Positions 18,586-27,361 of a stretch of DNA of 64,000 nucleotides are shown piece by piece. The notes under the pieces are model-generated. The model was not told the origin of the DNA and did no database searches. It saw nothing but the letters and a program-made list of their open reading frames with translations. Position 1 is the first letter of the stretch. Each line of letters opens with the position of its first letter. Both the position numbers and the translations under genes were made by a program. Origin of the DNA: Candidatus Methylopumilus universalis (lineage in GTDB: Bacteria; Pseudomonadota; Gammaproteobacteria; Burkholderiales; Methylophilaceae); assembly GCF_006364435.1 (NCBI RefSeq), contig NZ_CP040977.1, positions 372,001 through 436,000 of the forward strand, written 5' to 3'.

Positions 18586-18606
18586 TTACATTAAAGTCTA
18601 ATGTAA
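18586..18606. repeat. Short inverted repeat after the M48 peptidase gene
   Basis: TTACATTA (18586-18593) and TAATGTAA (18599-18606) form a perfect 8-bp dyad around AAGTC. It lies directly after the M48 peptidase stop codon and about 30 bp before the dapD start on the same strand. The stem is AT-rich and lacks a T-run, so it is a poor terminator; it could be a weak attenuating hairpin or an operator for dapD. Confidence 0.45.
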
Positions 18607-19422
18607 TTAGCGTAGTCGGTTTGATTCGTATAAAGGTTTTAATTGATATGCAAGCTCGGTGAGATCTCTAATACGGTTATCGTCCGATGGGTGAGTGCTT
18701 AGAAATTCAGGTGGTTTTTTTGTATTTTGTTGTTTCATTTTTTCCCATAAGGTCACTGCCGCAAAAGGATTAAAGCCAGATCTTGCAGAAAGCTCAAGAC
18801 CAATAGCGTCTGCCTCTCTTTCTTGTGTGCGACTATTAGGGAGAGCAAAAAATAGGGTAGCGCCTAATGAAGCTGCTTGCATCGTTGCATTAGCTCTATT
18901 TCGACTGGATGTATTAGAAATGTAAGCTGCAAATCCAATTAAACCAAACTGCTGAATAGCGGCCGTCGACATTCTTTCTCGCCCGTGTTCGCGAAGTGCG
19001 TGAGAGATTTCATGACCTATCACAGCTGCTAATTCATCATCTGTTGCTTTGAGCTTTCGAATGAGGCCTGAGTAAACCATGATTTTTCCTCCAGGCATAC
19101 AATAAGCATTTACTTCGTCACTATCTTCAACATTTATTTCCCATGCCCATTGACTCGCTTCAGGTTTAAAATAATTTGCATTGGCAATGAGTCTATTGCT
19201 AATTTTTTTGACGCGCTTAACTTGGAAAGGATCGACATTGAGTTTATTTTTTTTGCTCGCTGCTTCAAGTGCGCTTCGGTAGCTATCACTTGCTATTCCT
19301 GCCACCATAGATTGCGGCATAAGTAACAGTTGTTTCCTATCGACACCTGATTGATTTTTTAGAGTTGTTGAAGCACAGCCCAAGGTAAGAAAGGCTAATA
19401 AAAATAAAATGCTATATTTCAT
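18607..19422 (-). CDS. M48-family zinc metallopeptidase lipoprotein
   Basis: 271 residues. A lipobox LTLGC places the lipidated Cys at 16, so the protein is anchored in the envelope. Zinc ligands are in HEISH (H137, E138, H141) and the downstream EREAD (E203), defining the M48 (Ste24/LoiP-like) family. LSTHPSDDNRIRDL near the end is also typical. It probably degrades or quality-controls envelope proteins, as LoiP and BepA-type peptidases do. It begins 2 bp after kup on the same strand. Confidence 0.92.
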   Translation of the reverse strand: MKYSILFLLAFLTLGCASTTLKNQSGVDRKQLLLMPQSMVAGIASDSYRSALEAASKKNKLNVDPFQVKRVKKISNRLIANANYFKPEASQWAWEINVEDSDEVNAYCMPGGKIMVYSGLIRKLKATDDELAAVIGHEISHALREHGRERMSTAAIQQFGLIGFAAYISNTSSRNRANATMQAASLGATLFFALPNSRTQEREADAIGLELSARSGFNPFAAVTLWEKMKQQNTKKPPEFLSTHPSDDNRIRDLTELAYQLKPLYESNRLR

Positions 19423-19424
19423 TC

Positions 19425-21305
19425 TTAAAATAATACTTGGCTTCCTAACTCAACCACGCGGTTGGGAGGTAATTTAAATTGATTGGTAATTGTTTCTGCA
19501 CTTCTAAATAAACCTATAAACAATTTCTTTCTCCAATAGTTCATATTCTCTTTTGGTGTTGCCAATAAAATTTCCTTACCAATAAAGTAAGAGCTATTCA
19601 TTGGGTCAATATTGATACCATTTTTAGCATGCAGGGCAAGGTCTTTAGGTAAGTCAGGCTCATCTTTAAATCCATATTTCACAGTAACTTTATAAAAGTT
19701 GTGAGGTAATTTTTCAACAGTAACAAGATCTTTTGTTAGTGAATGAGGGTAATCCATAAACATCACAGTCAGAATAATAACTTTTTCATGAATAACTTTG
19801 TTGTGTTTGAGATTATGAAGCAGGGCATGAGGCACACCATCTGGATTAGGCGTTAAAAATATTGCTGTACCTTCTACCCGAGGTGGAGGGTTCGTGCCCA
19901 TAGAGGTAATGAATGAATTAATTTCAATAGCCTCACCTTTAAGTATTTTGTATAAAAGTGCACGCCCCTTTTTCCAAGTCGTCATTAAAATAAAAATAAC
20001 AGTGCCAATTAAAATTGGGAACCAGCCGCCATCAGGTATTTTTAAAATATTTGCACTAAAGAATGCAAGATCGATTATTAAAAAGATTGCCATGAAAATA
20101 ACTGTTTTTATGGAATTCCATTTCCATACTTCATAGAACACAAAGCTTGCGAGAAGTGTCGAGATCACCATATCACCCGTAACTGCAATACCATAAGCCC
20201 CTGCAAGATTACCTGAGCTTTTGAAGGTTACTACTAAAGCCATAACTGCAATCATTAAGAGCCAATTAATTCTTGGTAGGTAAATTTGCCCTTCTTGATT
20301 TTCAGAAGTATGTTCGACATGCATTCTTGGAAGAAATCCTAAGAGAAGCGCTTGTCTTGAGACTGAAAAAGCGCCTGTAATGACAGCTTGTGATGCAATG
20401 ATTGCTGCAAGCGTTGCTAAAATAATAAGAGGTATGACAAGAAATTCAGGCGCCATGAGATAAAAGGGATTTTTAATATTCTCAGGGTTGCTAATAATTA
20501 ATGCGCCTTGACCAAAGTAATTTAATGTAAGCGCTGGAAGAACAAAAATAAACCATGCAAGTCTTATCGGCTTCCGACCAAAATGCCCCATATCTGCATA
20601 AAGTGCCTCAGCGCCTGTGACTGATAAAACGACCGCGCCCAATGCTACGAATGCCACCATGGGCGCTAGCTGAAAGAAATGAAATGCATATAATGGATTA
20701 ATGGCTTCTAGAACATGCGGTTCCTGAGCAATATTGATAATCCCTAATACTGCAAGCGTTAAGAACCAAAAAAACATAATGGGCCCAAAGAAGGCGCCCA
20801 CAACATTCGTCCCTTTGCTTTGTGCATAAAATAAAATAAATAACACTGCAAGAGTAATAGGAATAATAAGATAACTTAAAGAGGGCGCTACAACTTCAAG
20901 ACCTTCGATCGCAGATAAAACAGAAATTGCAGGGGTAATCATTCCGTCTGCATAAAACATACATGCCCCAAGAATACCTAAAATCACAATCAAATTTCTT
21001 TTATTGCCACTAGGTGCATTTTTATTAGCAAGAGAGAGAAGAGCCATAATGCCCCCTTCACCTCTGTTGTCAGCACGCATAATAAAAGCAACATATTTAA
21101 CTGACACAATCATAATGAGTGACCAGAAAATAAGAGACAGTATGCCGAGGACGTTAAATTGGGTGAGTTCGACAGGATGTTTGCTGAGAGAAAAAACTTC
21201 TTTCATGGTGTATAGCGGGCTTGTGCCAATATCACCAAATACAACACCTAATGCTGAAAGTGAAAGTGTAGCTAGAGAAACTTTGTGATTTTTTTTATCT
21301 TCCAT
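19425..21305 (-). CDS. kup: Low-affinity potassium transporter Kup
   Basis: 626 residues, the normal length. The N-terminal signature LGVVFGDIGTSPLYTMKEVF is followed by about twelve membrane segments and a soluble C-terminal domain (from about 455) ending in PPNRVVELGSQVLF. Kup is an inner-membrane K+/H+ symporter. It lies between xseA (33 bp upstream) and the M48 lipoprotein gene (2 bp downstream). No KdpD-type or riboswitch element is seen. Confidence 0.97.
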   Translation of the reverse strand: MEDKKNHKVSLATLSLSALGVVFGDIGTSPLYTMKEVFSLSKHPVELTQFNVLGILSLIFWSLIMIVSVKYVAFIMRADNRGEGGIMALLSLANKNAPSGNKRNLIVILGILGACMFYADGMITPAISVLSAIEGLEVVAPSLSYLIIPITLAVLFILFYAQSKGTNVVGAFFGPIMFFWFLTLAVLGIINIAQEPHVLEAINPLYAFHFFQLAPMVAFVALGAVVLSVTGAEALYADMGHFGRKPIRLAWFIFVLPALTLNYFGQGALIISNPENIKNPFYLMAPEFLVIPLIILATLAAIIASQAVITGAFSVSRQALLLGFLPRMHVEHTSENQEGQIYLPRINWLLMIAVMALVVTFKSSGNLAGAYGIAVTGDMVISTLLASFVFYEVWKWNSIKTVIFMAIFLIIDLAFFSANILKIPDGGWFPILIGTVIFILMTTWKKGRALLYKILKGEAIEINSFITSMGTNPPPRVEGTAIFLTPNPDGVPHALLHNLKHNKVIHEKVIILTVMFMDYPHSLTKDLVTVEKLPHNFYKVTVKYGFKDEPDLPKDLALHAKNGINIDPMNSSYFIGKEILLATPKENMNYWRKKLFIGLFRSAETITNQFKLPPNRVVELGSQVLF

Positions 21306-21338
21306 GTGTGCGTCAGTTTTTTTTAAATCAATCTAAAA

Positions 21339-22568
21339 TTATTGATCTTTGAGATCTGAAATATTTGCGTCAGCTTGCCCATGGTTTAGTTGAATATGAA
21401 TTTTATCATCAAGCTTTAACTGGGCTACATTATTTATAATCTGGCCATCCACATTCGTAATAATGGAATAGCCTCTTGATAAAACAGCATGAGGGCTTAA
21501 GTGATCCAAATTTAACTTTAATTTATCGATGTGCAAACGATATTGGATCACAGCATTTCTCATGCTTTGATTAATCCTTTGTATATATTGATGAATCTGT
21601 TCTTTTTGCCTTTGAATCTGTTGGTGAGGTGATACAAGACGTTTTTCTAAGTAATCAATTTTCTGCATCACTTCTCGAATAAGAACTGCCATGACTTTAT
21701 TTAACTGGTTTTTATAAATCTGAATTGTTTTAATAAGTTCGACAGTATGGCTGGTGACGAGCTCAGCAGCGCCTGTCGGCGTGGGGGCTCTTAAATCAGA
21801 AACAAAATCAGCTATTGTTGTATCAGTTTCATGTCCAACACCTGTAATTGTAGGTATTTTTGATGCAACAATCGCGCGCGCTACGATTTCCTCATTAAAG
21901 GCCCATAAGTCTTCAATCGAACCTCCGCCGCGTGCCAAAATTAGAACATCACATTCTTTTCTTATATTTGCAGTTTCAATGGCTTTCACAATTGCGAGAG
22001 GTGCTTCTTTGCCCTGAACGAGACTAGGATAAATAATGACCGGAATATGAGGACTTCGTCTTTTAAGTGTAATTAAAATATCTTCGATCGCAGCCCCTGT
22101 GGGTGAAGTAATAACACCAATAGATTGAGGAAATTGAGGCATAGATTTCTTGCGCGAATCCTCAAAAAGACCTTCTTTGAGGAGTTTTTCTTTTAATTGA
22201 TTGAAGGCTTCTGATAAAAGTCCCGCACCTGCATGTCTAATTGACTCAATATTGAGTTGATATTCGCCCCGCGCCTCATATAAACCGATAAAACATTTTG
22301 CTTCAATTTTTTCGCCATTTTTGGGTGTCCAATCCATTGCCATATTTTTATTTTTAAACATGGTGCAACGGACTTGAGCTTCATCATCTTTAAGGGAAAA
22401 GTACCAGTGCCCTGAAGATGCACTTATGAAATTAGAGATTTCACCCGAAATCCAAAATGAGGGAAAGCTTTGCTCAAGGAGCTCCCTTACAAGACGGTTA
22501 ATTTCTTTAACAGAAAAAACTCTTGCTTCGTTAGGTTTGGTCGTATTTATTGGCGTTGAATTAATCAA
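21339..22568 (-). CDS. xseA: Exodeoxyribonuclease VII large subunit
   Basis: 409 residues. An N-terminal OB-fold (about 18-115; SFPSFWISGEISNF, SGHWYFSLKD) is followed by the catalytic region with GVITSPTGAAIEDILITLKRR, the acidic/Gly motif ARGGGSIEDLWAFNEE and GVGHETDTTIADFVSDLRAPTPTGAAE, then a coiled-coil region and a C-terminal GYSIITNVDG domain. It degrades single-stranded DNA together with XseB, which is not in this window. On the minus strand a TATAAT sequence at 22604-22599 about 30 bp upstream may be its -10 element. Confidence 0.96.
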   Translation of the reverse strand: MINSTPINTTKPNEARVFSVKEINRLVRELLEQSFPSFWISGEISNFISASSGHWYFSLKDDEAQVRCTMFKNKNMAMDWTPKNGEKIEAKCFIGLYEARGEYQLNIESIRHAGAGLLSEAFNQLKEKLLKEGLFEDSRKKSMPQFPQSIGVITSPTGAAIEDILITLKRRSPHIPVIIYPSLVQGKEAPLAIVKAIETANIRKECDVLILARGGGSIEDLWAFNEEIVARAIVASKIPTITGVGHETDTTIADFVSDLRAPTPTGAAELVTSHTVELIKTIQIYKNQLNKVMAVLIREVMQKIDYLEKRLVSPHQQIQRQKEQIHQYIQRINQSMRNAVIQYRLHIDKLKLNLDHLSPHAVLSRGYSIITNVDGQIINNVAQLKLDDKIHIQLNHGQADANISDLKDQ

Positions 22569-22632
22569 ACTAGAAGGATATCCGTTACAATTATCTTCAT
22601 TATAGAGTTAATGAATAACTAAAGAGCTTTAA

Positions 22633-23133
22633 TTGAAGAAATTTTTTTTATCACATAGACAAGCCCACTTAACTGCTTTTGTTGCTGCTTATTTTTTAGT
22701 TGCTTTAGCAGTTTTTATCCAAAAAAAATTCAACCTCGAACCATGCCCTTTATGTGTGACCCAGCGAATTATTTTTATGGTCCTGGGGTTACTTTTTTTA
22801 ATCAATGCCTTCATTAAACCTACATATTTAATTAAAAAGTTATCTTTAGTCGTTTTATCTATAACTTCAATCACGGGCATGGTATTTTCTTTTAAGCACA
22901 TATTGATTCAATCAAAAGCTATTCAGGTGCCAAATGAATGTGGTGTTGATCTAAATTATATGTTTGAAAATTTTCCATTCTCAAAAGCTTTGAATTTGCT
23001 TTTTAAAGGGACAGGCGACTGCTCACATATTGATTGGACTTTGTTAGGCCTTACGCTTCCTGAATTAGCTTTAATCGGATTCGTATCATTTTTTATCTAT
23101 ACCGTTTTTTTATTTCGGATGAATTTAAAGTAA
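22633..23133 (+). CDS. dsbB: Disulfide bond formation protein B
   Basis: 166 residues with four membrane segments. The quinone-linked redox pair is C38/C41 in EPCPLCVTQR, and the second periplasmic pair is C103 and C130. DsbB reoxidises DsbA and passes electrons to quinone. The start is TTG at 22633, supported by AAAGAG 6 bp upstream; a nearer ATG at 22611 terminates at once. The stop overlaps the cysM start by 1 bp (TAATG). Confidence 0.95.
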   Translation: MKKFFLSHRQAHLTAFVAAYFLVALAVFIQKKFNLEPCPLCVTQRIIFMVLGLLFLINAFIKPTYLIKKLSLVVLSITSITGMVFSFKHILIQSKAIQVPNECGVDLNYMFENFPFSKALNLLFKGTGDCSHIDWTLLGLTLPELALIGFVSFFIYTVFLFRMNLK

Positions 23134-24014
23134 TGCAATTAGAAGATTTTATTGGAAATACACCACTCGTCGCTTTGCAGCGGATGCACGGAAATTCAAG
23201 CAGTGCTATCCACTTAAAGTTGGAAGGGAATAATCCTGCCGGCTCAGTCAAGGATAGGGCTGCATTCTCTATGATTCACAATGCTGAATTACGAGGTGAG
23301 ATTAAACCTGGTGACACCCTCATTGAAGCGACATCTGGGAATACAGGTATAGCGCTTGCCATGGTGGCTGCGATGAAAGGTTACAAAATCATTCTGGTCA
23401 TGCCAGAAAATCAAACCATCGAAAGACGGCAAACCATGAAAGCATTCGGCGCAGAATTTATTCTGACTTCAAAAGAAGGCAGTATGGAGCTTGCTAGAGA
23501 TACTGCATTAAAAATGCAAAAAGAAGGTAAGGGTTTTGTGTTGGATCAATTCAGCAATCTTGATAATCCTAAAGCGCATTATGAGACTACAGGTCCTGAA
23601 ATTTGGAAAGACACAAAGGGTCGTATCACACACTTTATTGCGAGCATGGGAACCACAGGGACGATTGTAGGCACTTCGCAATTCTTAAAAGAAAAAAATA
23701 AAAATATTCAAATTATTGGTGTGCAGCCAGAAGAGGGTGCTCAGATTCCAGGTATACGTAAATGGCCGGAAGCCTATTTGCCGAAAATATACAGCGCAAA
23801 AAATATTGATCGCATTGAATACGTTTCTCAGCAACATGCAGAAGAGACTGCGAGACGCCTTGCAAAAGAAGAAGGTATTTTTTCTGGTGCATCGACAGGT
23901 GGCGGACTTTATATAGCCCTTCAAATCGCAAAAGCAAATAAAGATGCCGTCATTGTTTCTATTGCTTGTGATCGCGGTGACCGTTATCTATCTTCTAATT
24001 TATTTTTGAGTTAA
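23133..24014 (+). CDS. cysM: Cysteine synthase B (O-acetylserine sulfhydrylase)
   Basis: 293 residues of the PLP-dependent beta-synthase fold. The Schiff-base lysine is K40 in NPAGSVKDRAAF, the substrate loop is EATSGNTGIALAM, the phosphate-binding loop is MGTTGTIVGTSQFL, and a late SGASTGGGLY is present. It makes cysteine from O-acetylserine and sulfide or thiosulfate. The short length and the sequence after the PLP loop favour CysM over CysK. It is coupled with dsbB upstream. Confidence 0.94.
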   Translation: MQLEDFIGNTPLVALQRMHGNSSSAIHLKLEGNNPAGSVKDRAAFSMIHNAELRGEIKPGDTLIEATSGNTGIALAMVAAMKGYKIILVMPENQTIERRQTMKAFGAEFILTSKEGSMELARDTALKMQKEGKGFVLDQFSNLDNPKAHYETTGPEIWKDTKGRITHFIASMGTTGTIVGTSQFLKEKNKNIQIIGVQPEEGAQIPGIRKWPEAYLPKIYSAKNIDRIEYVSQQHAEETARRLAKEEGIFSGASTGGGLYIALQIAKANKDAVIVSIACDRGDRYLSSNLFLS

Positions 24015-24018
24015 TACA

Positions 24019-24795
24019 TTGGTTCCTATTTTAGTTTTTGATATTGAAACCATTCCTGATATTCAAGGCATTAGATCTTTATACGCCTTAGACAAAAATT
24101 TATCTGATGATGATGTCGTTAATGTAGCTACTTACAAAAGAAGACAAAAAAATGGCTCTGACTTCTTACAGCATCATCTTCAAAAAATTGTAGCAATCTC
24201 GTGTGTCCTTCGAGAAAAAGACCAGTTAAAGATTTGGACGCTTGGGGAGGTTGATGATCCTGAAGAAGAAGTGATCCAACGTTTTTTTGATGGCGTTGAT
24301 AAATATACACCCACCCTTGTATCCTGGAATGGCTCAGGGTTTGATCTTCCTGTATTAAATTATAGGGCATTAATGCATGGCATTAATGCATCCAAGTATC
24401 TAGACATGGGTGAAATAGATAAAGATTTTAAATGGAATAATTATTTAAGTCGGTATCACACACGCCATACGGATTTAATGGAATTTTTAGCCATGTTTCA
24501 AGGTAAAAATAACGCGCCCCTAGATGATATTGCAAAGCTGTGTGGCTTCCCGGGTAAGTTAGGTATGGATGGCGGTAAAGTTTGGGACACATACAGGCAA
24601 GGAGATATTCAATCGATCAGAGATTATTGTGAAACGGATGTCGCCAATACTTATCTTGTATATCTTAAATTTCAATTGATCAGAGGCCATCTCAACCAAA
24701 ATGAATATGAATCTGAAATTAATTTAATTAAAAATACCATTCAAGAATATCAAAAAGATTACTGGGATGAATTTTTGTCCGCTTGGAAATCATAA
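24019..24795 (+). CDS. Predicted 3'-5' exonuclease, PolB-like DEDD family
   Basis: 258 residues. The exonuclease I motif is FDIETIPD (D8, E10); motif II is in WNGSGFDLPVLNYRA; motif III is in YCETDVANTYLVYLKF. This arrangement is the stand-alone PolB-like 3'-5' exonuclease family (PF10108), common next to rlmD in betaproteobacteria. Nucleic-acid trimming is expected, substrate unknown. The start is TTG at 24019, 4 bp after cysM. Its end is followed by rlmD 10 bp later. Confidence 0.9.
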   Translation: MVPILVFDIETIPDIQGIRSLYALDKNLSDDDVVNVATYKRRQKNGSDFLQHHLQKIVAISCVLREKDQLKIWTLGEVDDPEEEVIQRFFDGVDKYTPTLVSWNGSGFDLPVLNYRALMHGINASKYLDMGEIDKDFKWNNYLSRYHTRHTDLMEFLAMFQGKNNAPLDDIAKLCGFPGKLGMDGGKVWDTYRQGDIQSIRDYCETDVANTYLVYLKFQLIRGHLNQNEYESEINLIKNTIQEYQKDYWDEFLSAWKS

Positions 24796-24805
24796 GCATT
24801 TCTCA

Positions 24806-26143
24806 ATGCAAGACGACATTAAACCTAAAAAAAAATTATTACTCGCCACAATAGAAAATATTGATCAAGAGGGTAGGGGTGTTACCCATATTGATGGTAA
24901 AGCTATTTTTGTGGAGGGTGCTCTTCAGGGCGAGCTTGTCGAATGCGAGTCCTATGTTAAAAAGCCAAGTTACGAAATCGCCTTTACAGAAAGAGTGATT
25001 CGGCAATCTAATTTAAGAGTTAAGCCCAAATGTGAACACTTTAATCGTTGTGGCGGTTGTTCTATGCAGCATTTTGAGTTCCAAGCTCAAATTGCAGCAA
25101 AGCAAAGAGTCTTTGAAAATACATTATCCCGCATTGGTAAAGTTAAAACTGAAACCATACTCACACCTCTTGCAGGACCCTCATGGCATTACCGATATAA
25201 GGGTCGCTTAAGGGTTAAGTTTGTTGTTAAGAAAAATAAAGCGCTTGTGGGGTTCAATGAAAAAAGGACACATTTCATTGCTGATATTTCTAGTTGTGAA
25301 GTGTTGCCTCAAACGCTTTCCGATATTTTGCCTCAACTTCAAGACTTAATAACTCAACTTTCGATTAAAGATAAGATTCCTCAAATCGAATTTGCTGCCG
25401 ACCAAAACCATTTAGTACTCGTATTAAGAATACTAGACGTATTAAATACGAATGATGAGTTGCTCTTAAATACATTTTCATCTCAACACCCGGTGCAATT
25501 TTGGACCCAATCCAAAGGGCCTGATACGATAAAGCCTTTATCGCAGAGAGATGACGTTAAACTTTCTTATGCATTAAAAGAATTTGGGTTGCGATTTAGT
25601 TTTATGCCTTACGACTTCACGCAAATTAACCCCTTCATTAATCAAGTGTTAGTTAGAAGAGCAATGAGTTTATTAAAGCCTTCAAAAGATGATCGTATCT
25701 TCGATTTTTTTTGTGGTTTAGGAAATTTCACATTACCTATAGCAACAAGTGGCGCAAAAGTTATGGGTATCGAAGGATCAGCATCACTTATAGAAAGAGC
25801 AAAGCAATGCCGAGATGAAAATCATTTAAACGATTTTGTTGAATACCAATGTATGAATTTATTCGAAATCACTAAAGAATCCTTATTAAAGTTAGGTCAC
25901 GCAAATAAATGGCTCATTGACCCGCCACGAGACGGCGCATTTCAATTGGTGCAACTGATTGATAATGACATTCAGCCATCAGTCATTGTTTACGTGTCAT
26001 GTAATCCAGCGACGCTGGCAAGAGATGCTCAAATATTAGTGCATGAGAAGGGTTACAAATTAGATAAAGCTGGTATTGTAAATATGTTTCCACATACCTC
26101 ACATGTTGAATCTATTGCATTATTTGTAAAGACGGAATCTTAA
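24806..26143 (+). CDS. rlmD: 23S rRNA (uracil(1939)-C5)-methyltransferase RlmD
   Basis: 445 residues from the ATG at 24806; an in-frame ATG 39 bp earlier overlaps the exonuclease gene and adds no TRAM residues. The TRAM domain spans about 8-65. The [4Fe-4S] ligands are C76, C82, C85 (CEHFNRCGGC) and C164. The methyltransferase domain has FDFFCGLGNFTLP and the catalytic Cys in VSCNPATLARD near residue 400. It methylates U1939 of 23S rRNA. Confidence 0.95.
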   Translation: MQDDIKPKKKLLLATIENIDQEGRGVTHIDGKAIFVEGALQGELVECESYVKKPSYEIAFTERVIRQSNLRVKPKCEHFNRCGGCSMQHFEFQAQIAAKQRVFENTLSRIGKVKTETILTPLAGPSWHYRYKGRLRVKFVVKKNKALVGFNEKRTHFIADISSCEVLPQTLSDILPQLQDLITQLSIKDKIPQIEFAADQNHLVLVLRILDVLNTNDELLLNTFSSQHPVQFWTQSKGPDTIKPLSQRDDVKLSYALKEFGLRFSFMPYDFTQINPFINQVLVRRAMSLLKPSKDDRIFDFFCGLGNFTLPIATSGAKVMGIEGSASLIERAKQCRDENHLNDFVEYQCMNLFEITKESLLKLGHANKWLIDPPRDGAFQLVQLIDNDIQPSVIVYVSCNPATLARDAQILVHEKGYKLDKAGIVNMFPHTSHVESIALFVKTES

Positions 26144-26156
26144 AAATCATTTAACT

Positions 26157-26639
26157 ATGCATATTAAAATTTCAATTGCAGAACAGAAGCTTCATTTGTA
26201 TCGTGACGATAATCTGTGGGTAAAATCTTTTATGATATCCACAGCCGAAAAAGGCACAGGTCAAAATAAAGGTAGTTTTTGTACACCATTAGGCCAACAT
26301 ATCGTTCGCGCAAAAATTGGTCAAGGCGCACCTCTGTATGCTCAGTTTGCAGCTCGAAGACTTACAGGAAAAATATGGCATCCATCGATGTCAGGAAACA
26401 ACACGAAAGAAGATTGGATTTTAACGCGCATACTTTGGCTCTCAGGTCTCGAGATTGGATTTAATCGCCTAGGCAATCAAGATACGATGCAACGTTTTAT
26501 TTACATTCATGGGACTAATGATTTATCGCGCCTAGGTAAGCCGGTGTCACATGGGTGTATTCGCATGGATAACCAAGACATCATTGATTTGTTTGAAGAG
26601 ATTAATATAGGTGATCATGTATTGATCAATGAAATCTAA
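26157..26639 (+). CDS. L,D-transpeptidase (YkuD) domain protein without a signal peptide
   Basis: 160 residues that are almost exactly one YkuD catalytic domain. The active-site motif HGTNDLSRLGKPVSHGCIRM is intact, with C134 as nucleophile and H132 and H118 nearby. YkuD enzymes form 3-3 peptidoglycan cross-links or attach lipoproteins in the periplasm. The N-terminus (MHIKISIAEQKLHL) goes straight into the first beta strand with no signal sequence or membrane anchor, and the upstream 13-bp gap leaves no room for one. It precedes yhhQ by 2 bp and nagZ lies two genes on. Confidence 0.88.
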   Translation: MHIKISIAEQKLHLYRDDNLWVKSFMISTAEKGTGQNKGSFCTPLGQHIVRAKIGQGAPLYAQFAARRLTGKIWHPSMSGNNTKEDWILTRILWLSGLEIGFNRLGNQDTMQRFIYIHGTNDLSRLGKPVSHGCIRMDNQDIIDLFEEINIGDHVLINEI

Positions 26640-26641
26640 AT

Positions 26642-27340
26642 ATGTTTAAAAACCAATACCGATATTACGATCTTGTCATGGCAGCATTTGTGACTGTATT
26701 GATCACTTCAAACTTAATTGGACCTGCAAAAATTTCTCAATTAGAGGTTCCATTTTTTGGACTTCTTACCTTTGGTGCCGGAGTTTTATTTTTCCCTATC
26801 TCATTTATTTTTGGCGATATCTTAACTGAGGTTTATGGTTATGCCGCTTCAAGAAGAGTGATATGGGCAGGATTTGTCGCACTTGCTTTTGCATCTTTCA
26901 TGGCTTGGATGATTGTGGCACTTCCACCAGCACCCTATTGGCACAATCAAGAAGCATATGAAATTGCATTTGGCTCTGCCTGGCGAGTTTCACTAGCGAG
27001 TTTGGTTGCTTTTGCCGCAGGCGAGTTTGTAAACTCTTTTGTCATGGCAAAAATGAAAATTATGACAAAAGGAAAATATTTATGGAGCCGCACGATCGGA
27101 TCGACTGTTGCAGGGGAAGCGATTGATTCTATTTTATTCTATCCACTAGCTTTTTATAATAGTGGCGTGATTCCAAATGACAAGCTCATCCTTGTTGTGA
27201 TTGCGCAGTTCATTGCTAAAACATCGATAGAAATTTTATTTACGCCAGCAATTTATAAGATTATTGCTTTCTTAAAAAAGAAAGAAAATCTAGATCATTT
27301 CGATACACACACCAATTTCAATCCTTTTATTTTTAAATAA
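26642..27340 (+). CDS. yhhQ: Queuosine precursor transporter (YhhQ / VUT family)
   Basis: 232 residues with about six membrane segments. Family landmarks include LLTFGAGVLFFPISFIFGDILTEVYGYAASRRVIW near 40-75 and SRTIGSTVAGEAIDSILFYPLAF near 150. YhhQ imports pre-queuosine bases (preQ0/preQ1) for modification of GUN-anticodon tRNAs. It starts 2 bp after the L,D-transpeptidase-like gene. Confidence 0.93.
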   Translation: MFKNQYRYYDLVMAAFVTVLITSNLIGPAKISQLEVPFFGLLTFGAGVLFFPISFIFGDILTEVYGYAASRRVIWAGFVALAFASFMAWMIVALPPAPYWHNQEAYEIAFGSAWRVSLASLVAFAAGEFVNSFVMAKMKIMTKGKYLWSRTIGSTVAGEAIDSILFYPLAFYNSGVIPNDKLILVVIAQFIAKTSIEILFTPAIYKIIAFLKKKENLDHFDTHTNFNPFIFK

Positions 27341-27361
27341 TATGAACGTGATGCAATCAAA

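Noticed and set aside
23685-23937. Several overlapping frames on both strands inside cysM
   Set aside because: cysM is complete and conserved across this stretch; the others are chance frames.
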